From contig RHKR01000095.1 of NCBI GenBank assembly GCA_008363265.1, forward strand, positions 1-7,582: a stretch of 7,582 bases of DNA, written 5' to 3'. Of this stretch, positions 1 to 6,933 are shown piece after piece. The stretch comes from Chlorobiota bacterium (GTDB taxonomy: Bacteria > Bacteroidota > Ignavibacteria > Ignavibacteriales > Ignavibacteriaceae). How positions within the stretch are numbered: the first letter of the stretch is position 1; each line of letters begins with the position of its first letter. Under the pieces are notes generated by a model that saw only the letters and a list, made by a program, of their open reading frames with translations, did not search any database and was not told where the DNA came from. Position numbers and translations under genes: made by a program.

Positions 1-1335
1 TAGGAAACCGTCACTATCGATATATCCCAGGTCGCCTGTCTTGAAGTATCCATCCTGAAAAACCTGTTTTGTAAGCTCTTCATTTTTGTAATAGCCAAGC
101 ATCACGTTTTTCCCTTTCACGAGCACTTCACCTACACCATCGGCATCGGGTTGGTCGATCTTCAATTCCACACCGGGAAGGGGGAGACCGGCGGCATCAT
201 CCTTAAAGGCCATCAGACGATTGAGCGCCACTATGGGAGCTGTCTCCGTAAGACCGTATCCCTGAATGAAGGTGAAGCCAAAATCCCTGAGCCCTTTTGC
301 AACTTCAGGATCAGGGGCAGCACCTCCGGCGATGAATATCCTTACGTGTCCGCCGAATTTAGCGTGCATCTCTTTGAATAATTTTTTCTTTACGTCTTTT
401 AATCCAACAGATTGCAGGAAACCGGTGAGTTTAACGAGCGGGGGTACAACCTTCGATTTCACCTTGTCATCCTTTATCGTCTTCGATATCCGTTTGAACA
501 TTTTATCGAAGAGAAGGGGAACTCCAAGAAGAATTGTAGCCTTTACCGTCTGGATATCGTCGACAATTGTTTTTAGTGATCTGGCAAAATGCACAGATGC
601 ACCCCGGTAGAGGGGACAAAGCATTCCGCATGTGCACTCGTAAGTGTGATGCATCGGGAGAACGCTGAGGAACCTGTCTGCCTTGGTGATCTCGATCATG
701 CTTGTCATGCTTGAGAGGTTGGTGGCAAGGTTCCGCTGGCTTAGCATAACGCCTTTTGCTCTACCGAGAGAGCCTGATGTGAAGATTATTTCGGCTATTT
801 CATCCGGATCGATCTTGGGGAGTTCTGCTTCCGGAAGCGGCTTTGCCTTTTTTATCAGATTAGGCATTGAAATAAAACCATCCTCTTCCTCGATCATATC
901 CATGCTGATCTTGAATTTCAGCTTCTTGATCGCTAACGCTTCTTCATCCATCAGATTATTGAATGACTTTGAAAATACAATAACCTCGGAGCCGCTCTCA
1001 TATATGATGTTAAGAATTTCATTGGCTGTCAGGTTGCGGTCGATGGGAACGACCACATAGTTAAAGGCCATCGCGGTGAGGTAGGTGAGAGCCCACTGTA
1101 CCCTGTTTTCGCCGATCACGGCAATGTGAGTTCTCTCCTTAACTCCCAATTCCCTTAATCCGGCACCAAATCTGAGTATATGATCGTGGAGTTCCTCGAA
1201 CGAGAGTGTTTTTATTGGGGTATCGGTCAGGTCTTCCATCGCCAGTTTTCCGGCAAATTCACGGGAGCTGTTCAGGATCATATCCTGAACTGAATCGATG
1301 CGGGGGACGCTAAAAAGCGGGTGCTTAAGATCCAT
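1..1335 (-). CDS. AMP-forming long-chain acyl-CoA synthetase (FadD-like), C-terminus off window
   Basis: ANL-superfamily adenylating enzyme, expected to activate a fatty acid with ATP to an acyl-adenylate and then form acyl-CoA in the cytoplasm or at the inner membrane face. I translated 445 residues, open to the window edge. Visible motifs are the phosphate-binding loop TSGSLGRAKGVML (residues 186-198), the A5 motif GYGLTETAP (359-367) and the A7 motif TGDLGYID (433-440). The segment SLKTIVDDIQ..LLGVPLLFDKMF (253-280) is typical of bacterial long-chain acyl-CoA synthetases. The C-terminal lid with the catalytic lysine is missing because the window ends. The start ATG at 1335-1333 has a good GAGGA ribosome site on the minus strand (bases 1341-1345, 5-nt spacer). 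The P-loop is variant: Ser-Leu replaces the usual Thr-Thr and Ala the Pro. It is divergent from the Rrf2 gene. Chain length and substrate cannot be told; another acyl or aryl acid is possible. Confidence 0.93.
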   Translation of the reverse strand, partial: MDLKHPLFSVPRIDSVQDMILNSSREFAGKLAMEDLTDTPIKTLSFEELHDHILRFGAGLRELGVKERTHIAVIGENRVQWALTYLTAMAFNYVVVPIDRNLTANEILNIIYESGSEVIVFSKSFNNLMDEEALAIKKLKFKISMDMIEEEDGFISMPNLIKKAKPLPEAELPKIDPDEIAEIIFTSGSLGRAKGVMLSQRNLATNLSSMTSMIEITKADRFLSVLPMHHTYECTCGMLCPLYRGASVHFARSLKTIVDDIQTVKATILLGVPLLFDKMFKRISKTIKDDKVKSKVVPPLVKLTGFLQSVGLKDVKKKLFKEMHAKFGGHVRIFIAGGAAPDPEVAKGLRDFGFTFIQGYGLTETAPIVALNRLMAFKDDAAGLPLPGVELKIDQPDADGVGEVLVKGKNVMLGYYKNEELTKQVFQDGYFKTGDLGYIDSDGFL

Positions 1336-1340
1336 GGTTT

Positions 1341-1345
1341 TCCTC
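1341..1345 (-). promoter_or_regulatory. Ribosome binding site of the acyl-CoA synthetase gene
   Basis: On the minus strand the start is preceded by GAGGA, five bases before the ATG. It is the clearest Shine-Dalgarno sequence in the window and supports the chosen start; most other genes here have weak or no such signal. Confidence 0.6.
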
Positions 1346-1401
1346 GATAGAAAAAGTAAAAAATGAACTGAAATTTAATTAAAGTTAGCCAATTATTAAT
1401 A

Positions 1402-1432
1402 TTTGATTTATAGTTAGCAAGTGTTATTTTAA
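1402..1432 (+). promoter_or_regulatory. Candidate Bacteroidota-type promoter for the Rrf2 gene
   Basis: TTTG at 1402-1405, a 19-base spacer and TATTTTAA at 1425-1432 resemble the Bacteroidota housekeeping promoter (TTTG at -33, TAnnTTTG at -7). The -33 box is exact; the distal part of the -7 box deviates (TTAA instead of TTTG). The predicted transcript would have a leader of about 40 bases before the ATG at 1478. One GTTAGC copy (1413-1418) lies inside the spacer, where a bound repressor would block the polymerase. In AT-rich DNA a chance match is quite possible. Confidence 0.3.
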
Positions 1433-1477
1433 CAGGTCTTTTTTATCCGATTTAATACGCGAACAACACGGAAGTTT

Positions 1478-1930
1478 ATGACAGTAATATTCTCAAAGAA
1501 ATGTGAACTGGGACTGCAGGCGGTGCTCTATCTCTCAACCCTCACTGCCGGTGACCGGGTAAGTGCCACTCAGGTGGCGGAAAAATTAAAGGTTCCCAAG
1601 GAATTTGTTTCAAAGGTGATGCAGATACTCACTGAATCAGGAATTGTAGCCTCGAAGAAGGGAAAAAATGGCGGCTTCGCGCTCGGCAGGAAAGCCTCGG
1701 AAATAAAACTGATCGATATAGTTATAGTTCTTGATGGGCCCGAAGTTTTCAATTCGTGCGTGCTTGGATTTCCAGGTTGCTCTGTCGCGACCCCTTGTCC
1801 CATGCACGAAGAGTGGGGGAAGATCAGGAACACAGCGTTCAATATGCTTAGTACCGAGACACTCGAAAGTTTAAAAATTAAGTCGATCAACAAGATCGAA
1901 TCGTTAAAGAGTCAGTCGTCTTTTCTGTAA
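1478..1930 (+). CDS. Rrf2-family winged-helix transcriptional regulator, probable Fe-S sensor
   Basis: A 150-residue protein of normal Rrf2 length (relatives: IscR, NsrR, RsrR, CymR). The N-terminal half has the winged-helix pattern: residues 12-21 (LGLQAVLYLS), the recognition-helix region VSATQVAEKLKVPKEFVSKVM (28-48), and the wing SKKGKNGGFALGR (59-71). Cys94, Cys101 and Cys107 form the spaced cysteine triad (C-x6-C-x5-C) that binds a [2Fe-2S] or [4Fe-4S] cluster in IscR/NsrR-type members; an additional Cys9 and His110 are present. It would sense iron-sulfur status, nitric oxide or redox and bind DNA as a dimer; which one cannot be told. The ATG at 1478 follows GGAAG, a weak ribosome site. 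Its last 19 bases overlap the 3' end of the convergent SGNH gene, so no separate terminator lies between them. The obvious candidate targets are itself and the divergent acyl-CoA synthetase gene. Confidence 0.93.
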   Translation: MTVIFSKKCELGLQAVLYLSTLTAGDRVSATQVAEKLKVPKEFVSKVMQILTESGIVASKKGKNGGFALGRKASEIKLIDIVIVLDGPEVFNSCVLGFPGCSVATPCPMHEEWGKIRNTAFNMLSTETLESLKIKSINKIESLKSQSSFL

Positions 1931-2988
1931 AGATCGATGATCGCTCCTGAGAGGAGTTTGGCGATAAGTGACATTCCATGCGTGGAGAGGTGGATATGGT
2001 CACTGATCGCGAGACCGGCTTTTACCCACTCTGCCATTGAGTTTTCTCCTCCCATTACGGCCTTCATATCCCACCATGCAAATCCTTCTTTCGCTGCAAG
2101 CAGATCGAGCCGATCCCTGAATATGTTCACGCCGGGTGAGGTAACAAAACCTTCTTTTCTTTTCATATGAAACCCAGGGGGTGAAATGAAAAGCAGGGCG
2201 GCTTGGGGAATAGCATTCCTGATGTTTTTTAGAAAGTATTTCAACTCGGCATCCGCATAGTTCTTATTAAAGTTTGGGCCCGCGCAGTCATTCACACCGA
2301 GATTTATTACCAGGACATCAGGCAGATAAGAGGCAAGAAGTTTGAAAATATGACCCATCTGATTGTTGTAAGTCCTGATTGAAGCTGATTCCGAGCCAAA
2401 ATATGAAGTGACTACTCCTCTTCCCGCATAACGGAGGATGATGCCCGCCACGGCGATTTCCGGAACATTTTCCGAAGTCGCAATGTAAAACCCACTTAAA
2501 GGTTTGCTGAACGAGACAAAAATACCACCCGGTCCGGATGAGTCGATCCTTATCCGGGCATCAGTACCATCGATCGGGAAAACCGTTATTGCCTCAGCAC
2601 TCGCGCCAGTTAGCAGCTGGAAACCTGATACGGAATGTCCCTGTGACTTTACTGCATGCTTCTGTGCCGTGAGCCGGGAAGGGAATTTTTTGTGAATGGT
2701 CAGCAGGGCATCGCCCCCTCTGCCAAGTGCACCGGCTATCTCCTTTGCGAAATAGCCTGCAAACTCTCCGGAGGCAATGAATGAGTCACCTATTATAAAT
2801 ATTTTGAGGGGGAGTTTCCCGGTACCAATGTCGATAACCGGGACAAGTTTTTGCCTGAGAGCCAGGGAATCCCTGATATAGTTTTCGGTGCTATCGTACT
2901 TCTGGAACGAATCAGGACGCAACTGCGAAAACGAAAGGGACGGGACAAGAGTGATCGCAGCCAGGATGACTGTCAGCCTAATGAACAT
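1912..2988 (-). CDS. Secreted SGNH/GDSL hydrolase-like protein with intact catalytic motifs
   Basis: A 358-residue exported protein. Residues 1-21 form a signal peptide (Arg near the N-terminus, hydrophobic core, likely cleavage after SFS). SGNH blocks are visible: nucleophile block IIGDSF (Gly67-Asp68-Ser69), block III NLGVND (Gly231, Asn233) and block V SDHIH (Asp330, His333). The Ser-Asp-His triad and oxyanion residues are therefore intact. The stretch of about residues 110-205 between blocks I and III is beta-rich and probably forms an inserted sandwich domain, as known for the Neisseria peptidoglycan O-acetylesterase Ape1. Expected role: esterase or acyl transferase on an extracytoplasmic substrate. 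Residues 312-321 (MGGENSMAEW) recur in the two other SGNH proteins of this window, so the three are paralogues. It is divergent from the SGNH-MBOAT operon. No strong ribosome site precedes the ATG at 2988. The substrate is unknown. Confidence 0.88.
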   Translation of the reverse strand: MFIRLTVILAAITLVPSLSFSQLRPDSFQKYDSTENYIRDSLALRQKLVPVIDIGTGKLPLKIFIIGDSFIASGEFAGYFAKEIAGALGRGGDALLTIHKKFPSRLTAQKHAVKSQGHSVSGFQLLTGASAEAITVFPIDGTDARIRIDSSGPGGIFVSFSKPLSGFYIATSENVPEIAVAGIILRYAGRGVVTSYFGSESASIRTYNNQMGHIFKLLASYLPDVLVINLGVNDCAGPNFNKNYADAELKYFLKNIRNAIPQAALLFISPPGFHMKRKEGFVTSPGVNIFRDRLDLLAAKEGFAWWDMKAVMGGENSMAEWVKAGLAISDHIHLSTHGMSLIAKLLSGAIIDLYRKDD

Positions 2989-3069
2989 CTTTATTGCTCA
3001 GGGATATTTAATTATACAACAGAAAAAGAGGATATTCATTAAATTTAAAGTTTGAATTTATGGATTTAG
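2989..3069. promoter_or_regulatory. Divergent intergenic region between SGNH genes
   Basis: This 81-base AT-rich gap must hold the promoters of the minus-strand SGNH gene and of the plus-strand SGNH-LysM-MBOAT run. On the minus strand a TATAAT hexamer (3016-3011) lies 23 bases before the ATG at 2988, but no matching upstream box is visible at the right distance. On the plus strand TAAAGTTTG (3046-3054) resembles the Bacteroidota -7 box with one base too many. Neither assignment is strong. Sharing the gap suggests coordinated expression of the two flanking units. Confidence 0.35.
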
Positions 3070-4650
3070 ATGAATAAATACTCACTTCAGATACTGCTCA
3101 GCATCCTGATCGTGAACGGGATATTTCTCGTTTTCGCGCTAACAGGGCCTGATTTTACGTTTGTTTCTCCCCTCGATGGGGAAGAATACACGATCAGTTT
3201 TCCCGATGTGAAAGAGAGTTTGTTCAAATCAGCGCAGCAAAATAACGAAAATGCAGAGAATTTTCTGAGTAAATATGAAGATTCGGATGAGCCTGCTCCC
3301 AGGGAAGAGGAGAAGGTGCAGCCCAGCGGATACCTCACAGATCCGGATATTGAAGGCGGCAAGGCACTCGATAGTTTCTTTGAGGCGCTTAAGAATGAGA
3401 GTCCCCAAAAAATAGTGCGGATCGCCCACTACGGTGATTCACAGATCGAGGGAGACAGGATCACCAGCCACATCCGCGAACTCTTTCGGGAGAGGTTCGG
3501 GGGTGAAGGGATCGGTTATGTTCCTGTTGATGACATAACCGATAACGTGAACTATTACCGTTCAACTTCAGAGAACTGGGAGCGGTACAATGTTTTCAAC
3601 AACGCATATAAATCCGGGAAGTATTCACTGTCGGGGCTGGTTTTTAAATACGGCACCGGAAAAACGAAAAACGGTGACAAAGAGAAGAAAGAGAATGATA
3701 CTCCTGAGGAGAAAGAGGATCCGGGAACGAAACCCGGTGATGAACCGGCACCTGATTCCTCCGGTCTGAGCGGGACCCGTTCCCTGTTTCTCGCCGACAG
3801 CTACAACTTTTACCGTCGTACTCTGGTAACCGCCGGATCAGAGAGCAAGGGTAAAGGTGCAATGAAGGGAAGTGTCTCTCTTAACCTGACATCCAGGGTA
3901 CGGTTCAGCAACATAAAGGTGTTTTACGGCAACCCGGGAAAAAACAGTGAGGTGAGAATTAGTGACCAAAAAACCGGTTCAGAGATCACTACATTACAAC
4001 TTACACCGTCTGATCCTTTCGGTTTGAAGAGTGTCAGATTCAACGGATCGGGTAACACAGTCAGGTTCGACTTCAAGACGGGAGGAAATCCTGAGATATA
4101 TGGATTTTTCCTGGATGGCGATAAAGGTGTACAGGTTGACAACTTTGCTATCAGAGGGCACTCAGGAGATGGTCTGTTGAAGATAAACCGCCAATTTCTG
4201 GAAGAACAATACGAGAAGCTTAATGTGAAACTCATCATCCTCCAGTACGGTATGAACGTTATGCCGACTGTGAAGAAAGAAAAAGACCTTGAGAGAGTAA
4301 AGAAATATTACACGTCTCTATTTTCAGGGATGAGGAAGAGGGCCAAGGGGGCTTCGATCCTGGTTATCGGGCCCGGTGATATGGGGGTGATCAGGCGGGG
4401 AAGCAACGTTTCGCATCCATATATTGGAAGAGTGGTTGAGATCATTAAGCAAGCAGCCACAGAAAACGGATGCGCCTTTTGGGACACCTATCAACTTATG
4501 GGGGGCGAAAATTCAATTACGGCATGGGCCCAGAAAGGGTATGCCGCTCGTGACGGACATTTCATTAACAGAGGGCAGAAGATCGTTGCCGCCGAAATGT
4601 TCAAAGGGCTGATGGACTCTTACAAGAGTTACACTGAAAAGAGAAAATAA
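3070..4650 (+). CDS. Membrane-anchored SGNH-like protein with altered catalytic motifs
   Basis: A 526-residue protein with an N-terminal hydrophobic segment (about 5-25) lacking a clear cleavage site, so likely a signal anchor with the bulk in the periplasm. Then come an acidic linker (about 67-100), the SGNH nucleophile block HYGDSQ (Gly122-Asp123-Ser124), a charged low-complexity insert (about 196-232, rich in Lys, Glu, Asp and Pro), a beta-rich domain (about 265-358), block III QYGMNV (Gly394, Asn396, then Val instead of Asp) and the C-terminal region with MGGENSITAW (477-486). Where block V should read DxxH it reads ARDGH (Asp495, His497), so Asp sits two rather than three residues before His. 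Ser and His remain but the Asp is displaced; activity may be lost or altered. It heads a plus-strand run, 30 bases before the LysM-SGNH gene. The ATG at 3070 has no clear ribosome site. A scaffolding, binding or acyl-transfer role is as plausible as hydrolysis. Confidence 0.85.
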   Translation: MNKYSLQILLSILIVNGIFLVFALTGPDFTFVSPLDGEEYTISFPDVKESLFKSAQQNNENAENFLSKYEDSDEPAPREEEKVQPSGYLTDPDIEGGKALDSFFEALKNESPQKIVRIAHYGDSQIEGDRITSHIRELFRERFGGEGIGYVPVDDITDNVNYYRSTSENWERYNVFNNAYKSGKYSLSGLVFKYGTGKTKNGDKEKKENDTPEEKEDPGTKPGDEPAPDSSGLSGTRSLFLADSYNFYRRTLVTAGSESKGKGAMKGSVSLNLTSRVRFSNIKVFYGNPGKNSEVRISDQKTGSEITTLQLTPSDPFGLKSVRFNGSGNTVRFDFKTGGNPEIYGFFLDGDKGVQVDNFAIRGHSGDGLLKINRQFLEEQYEKLNVKLIILQYGMNVMPTVKKEKDLERVKKYYTSLFSGMRKRAKGASILVIGPGDMGVIRRGSNVSHPYIGRVVEIIKQAATENGCAFWDTYQLMGGENSITAWAQKGYAARDGHFINRGQKIVAAEMFKGLMDSYKSYTEKRK

Positions 4651-4680
4651 AAGATCCAGATTCACAAAACGGATACAAAC

Positions 4681-6924
4681 ATGATGAAAAAGTTACACGA
4701 TACAAACAGAGGCATGAAGAAAAGCCGGACGCTTTTCTTGATGGTTCTGTCAGGTTTTGTCGGTACTTTTGCCTCCACCAACACACCTGAACCGGCGAAA
4801 ATTGCTGAATATCTTCCGCCACCCGATTCGATCGAGGCGGTTGATCAGCGGGTACCGGCCGACTCGCTTCCCACTGAAATGTCGGGGGTGAATGAACCCG
4901 TAACAGAGGGCTATACAAAGTTCGGCACTTATCCCTTCCTAAGGACAAGCCAAAACTTTATAGAGTGGAAGGATGAGGAAGCGGCAAAAACATTCTTTAC
5001 CAAACTCACGGCCGCAGGAAAGAGAAAATTTCGCGTTTTGCATGTGGGTGACTCCCATCTGCAGGCTGATATCTATACAGGGTATATCCGGGAAGAACTC
5101 CAGAAGCTGTATGGTACAGGGGGGAGAGGTCTTGTTTTTCCTTACTCGGCAGCCAAAACCCACTCGGCATACGACTATTTCACTTACTCAAAAGGTAATT
5201 GGACATTCACAAAAAATACCGAAGGGAATCCCGCATTCGACATCGGTCTTACCGGTTATTCGATAAAAACCACCGATCCGAACGCCAATTTCAAACTCGT
5301 TTTCTCGAAGACGATTAAAAAGCACAACAGGAACAAGATCAGGATATTCACATCAAACACTCCTGAGACATTCGACATTGTTCTAAAGGTAAAGGGTGTC
5401 GAGCAGCCGGTTGAACTGAGCCCCTCCACAAGTCCTGTTTCCTGGGTGGAGACCATTGTGGACTCAGACTGTGAGAGTATCGAGCTTTTCCTTAAAAAGA
5501 GTACACCGGCTCAGAATTCGATCGAGTTCTACGGGATGATCGTTGAGAGCGATACTGAAAACGGGGTACTCTATGCAAGTACCGGCGTTAATGGGGCGGT
5601 GGTATCCAGTATAATGCGTCAGAAAAGATTCGCAGAGGAACTTAAAGCGTTCAATCCCGATCTCTTCATTCTGGACCTCGGCATCAACGATTTCTTCGGG
5701 GGTGGTTACAACGCTGCAGCGTTGAGAGAGAGCATCACCTCTGTTATCCGGAAGGTCAAAGAGACAACACCGGAAGCGGTTGTCATGCTGCTGAATGTGC
5801 AGGATGCATTCAACAAGAGAACCAACGTACAGGCGTGTAAAGACTTCGCCATTCTGGTTCAGGAGATCGCTTTTGAGAACGGATGTCTCTTCTACGACAT
5901 TTACAATGTGAGCGGCGGGCGCAATTCGATGTTGAACTGGAGATCGAACTTCCTCGCGAACGTCGACCAGATACACCTCACCTCGAAGGGTTATAATCTG
6001 AAAGGTGAACTCTTCCTTACAGCGGTAAAGAACTCTTTCGAAAAGTTCGCATCGGGCGGCGATCAGCTTGTTATTAACAACAAAAACCTCGAGAGCACCG
6101 TCCCTGAGAACCTCGCCATCTACGTTGATAACAATGAGGCACAGAGTGTTTCCACGGCCAACACCACGGTGATCACAGGAGGAACCAACACTTCAACTCT
6201 CAAAGATGACTCGGGAAATTACAAACTCCACAAGGTACTTGGTGGTGAATCCCTGCGGTCGATCGCCAAGTTGTACAATGTTGAAATCGGTGATATCAGA
6301 AACTGGAACAATTTTTACGGCGCGCTCGCTGTGAATCAGGAACTGAAGATCTACGTTAAAAAAGAGAAGAGCAAACCCGTTGCAACTGCGCCCCGGGCGG
6401 CAAACTACAATTATAAACCGAACACTACCGCTACAAGCTACTCCCGGCGGAATGCTTATTATGGGCGGAACTATGCCAACAATTACCGTGCAACCACCCG
6501 CAACACCACACCGAAGGTGACAAACTACAGTGTCAGAAGTGGTGATACCTGGTACGCCATTTCCAAAAGAACCGGCATCCCTGTGAATCAGTTGAAGGCT
6601 GCCAACGGTGCAAAGGGTGACAACATCAGGCCGGGACAGAAGATAAAGGTCCCCGCCAAGAACCAAGGCTATACGGCTGCCACAACCAAGACGAAAAACA
6701 AATACGGCACCAAATACAATACAAACAAAGCGAAACCGAAAACCACGGTGAAGGCAAAAACCGGTTATACGAAGAAAAGCACTGTTAAATCGGGCACAGG
6801 GAGCAAGAACCAAAAGTCGACAGTGAAGCCTAAAACCGGCAACAATCAGAAAAAAACAACTACCAAACAGAATACTAAACCGGTGAAAAAACAGAACACC
6901 AAAAAACCGGTTAAAAAGAACTGA
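4681..6924 (+). CDS. Secreted SGNH/GDSL protein with two LysM domains and basic tail
   Basis: A 747-residue exported protein. The hydrophobic export segment spans about residues 17-32. The SGNH domain shows HVGDSH (Gly123-Asp124-Ser125), an intervening beta-rich part (about 185-290), block III DLGINDFF (Gly334, Asn336) and block V VDQIH (Asp429, His432), so the triad is intact. SGGRNSMLNW (411-420) is the paralogue signature. Two LysM domains follow, at about 514-559 (GESLRSIAKLYNV) and 614-658 (SGDTWYAISKRTGIPVNQL), separated by a Tyr/Asn-rich linker. The last 90 residues are very rich in Lys, Thr and Asn. LysM binds N-acetylglucosamine polymers such as peptidoglycan, so the enzyme is probably held on the cell wall, where it could add or remove O-acyl groups. 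ATG codons at 4681, 4684 and 4714 are all possible starts; 4714 would give a shorter, more typical signal peptide. The MBOAT gene begins 9 bases after the stop. Confidence 0.9.
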   Translation: MMKKLHDTNRGMKKSRTLFLMVLSGFVGTFASTNTPEPAKIAEYLPPPDSIEAVDQRVPADSLPTEMSGVNEPVTEGYTKFGTYPFLRTSQNFIEWKDEEAAKTFFTKLTAAGKRKFRVLHVGDSHLQADIYTGYIREELQKLYGTGGRGLVFPYSAAKTHSAYDYFTYSKGNWTFTKNTEGNPAFDIGLTGYSIKTTDPNANFKLVFSKTIKKHNRNKIRIFTSNTPETFDIVLKVKGVEQPVELSPSTSPVSWVETIVDSDCESIELFLKKSTPAQNSIEFYGMIVESDTENGVLYASTGVNGAVVSSIMRQKRFAEELKAFNPDLFILDLGINDFFGGGYNAAALRESITSVIRKVKETTPEAVVMLLNVQDAFNKRTNVQACKDFAILVQEIAFENGCLFYDIYNVSGGRNSMLNWRSNFLANVDQIHLTSKGYNLKGELFLTAVKNSFEKFASGGDQLVINNKNLESTVPENLAIYVDNNEAQSVSTANTTVITGGTNTSTLKDDSGNYKLHKVLGGESLRSIAKLYNVEIGDIRNWNNFYGALAVNQELKIYVKKEKSKPVATAPRAANYNYKPNTTATSYSRRNAYYGRNYANNYRATTRNTTPKVTNYSVRSGDTWYAISKRTGIPVNQLKAANGAKGDNIRPGQKIKVPAKNQGYTAATTKTKNKYGTKYNTNKAKPKTTVKAKTGYTKKSTVKSGTGSKNQKSTVKPKTGNNQKKTTTKQNTKPVKKQNTKKPVKKN
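6640..6921 (+). repeat. Low-complexity Lys/Thr/Asn-rich coding tail
   Basis: This stretch encodes the end of the last LysM domain and the tail of the LysM-SGNH protein. Residues from about 661 are dominated by Lys, Thr, Asn, Gly and Gln, with recurring short units such as TVK(P/S)KTG and QNTK(K)PVKK. The DNA is correspondingly rich in AAA, AAG and ACC codons, with loosely repeated AAAACCGG. It is degenerate rather than an exact tandem repeat. A polycationic tail could bind acidic wall polymers or lipopolysaccharide, by inference. Confidence 0.6.
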
Positions 6925-6933
6925 GAACTGTAA

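Larger units (their letters stand above)
1336..1477. promoter_or_regulatory. AT-rich divergent intergenic region between acyl-CoA synthetase and Rrf2 genes
   Basis: This 142-base gap separates two genes transcribed away from each other, so it must hold both promoters. It contains a perfect 10-base palindrome TTTAATTAAA (1374-1383) and the hexamer GTTAGC twice in direct orientation (1384-1389 and 1413-1418, 29 bases apart). Rrf2 regulators often control their own gene and a neighbour from such a gap, so the repeats or palindrome are candidate operator parts. That assignment is inference; no known Rrf2 operator consensus was recognised. Confidence 0.4.

Noticed and set aside
151..1060. Several plus-strand open frames in the first kilobase.
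   Set aside because: The minus strand carries a continuous acyl-CoA synthetase reading with diagnostic motifs over the same bases; the plus frames are mutually overlapping and not protein-like.
1944..1956. CTCCT-gag-AGGAG inverted repeat shortly after the Rrf2 stop, as a possible terminator.
   Set aside because: The stem is only five base pairs, no T-run follows, and it lies inside the coding end of the convergent SGNH gene.
5464..5976. An open frame of 170 codons on the minus strand inside the SGNH domain of the LysM protein.
   Set aside because: It is antisense to clear SGNH catalytic blocks and has no recognisable domain; it is a shadow of the plus-strand gene.
6193..6813. A long open frame (206 codons) on the minus strand, opposite the LysM-SGNH gene.
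   Set aside because: It lies entirely antisense to the LysM and Lys/Thr-rich coding region, its translation looks like no family, and the biased codon use of the plus gene explains the absence of stops.
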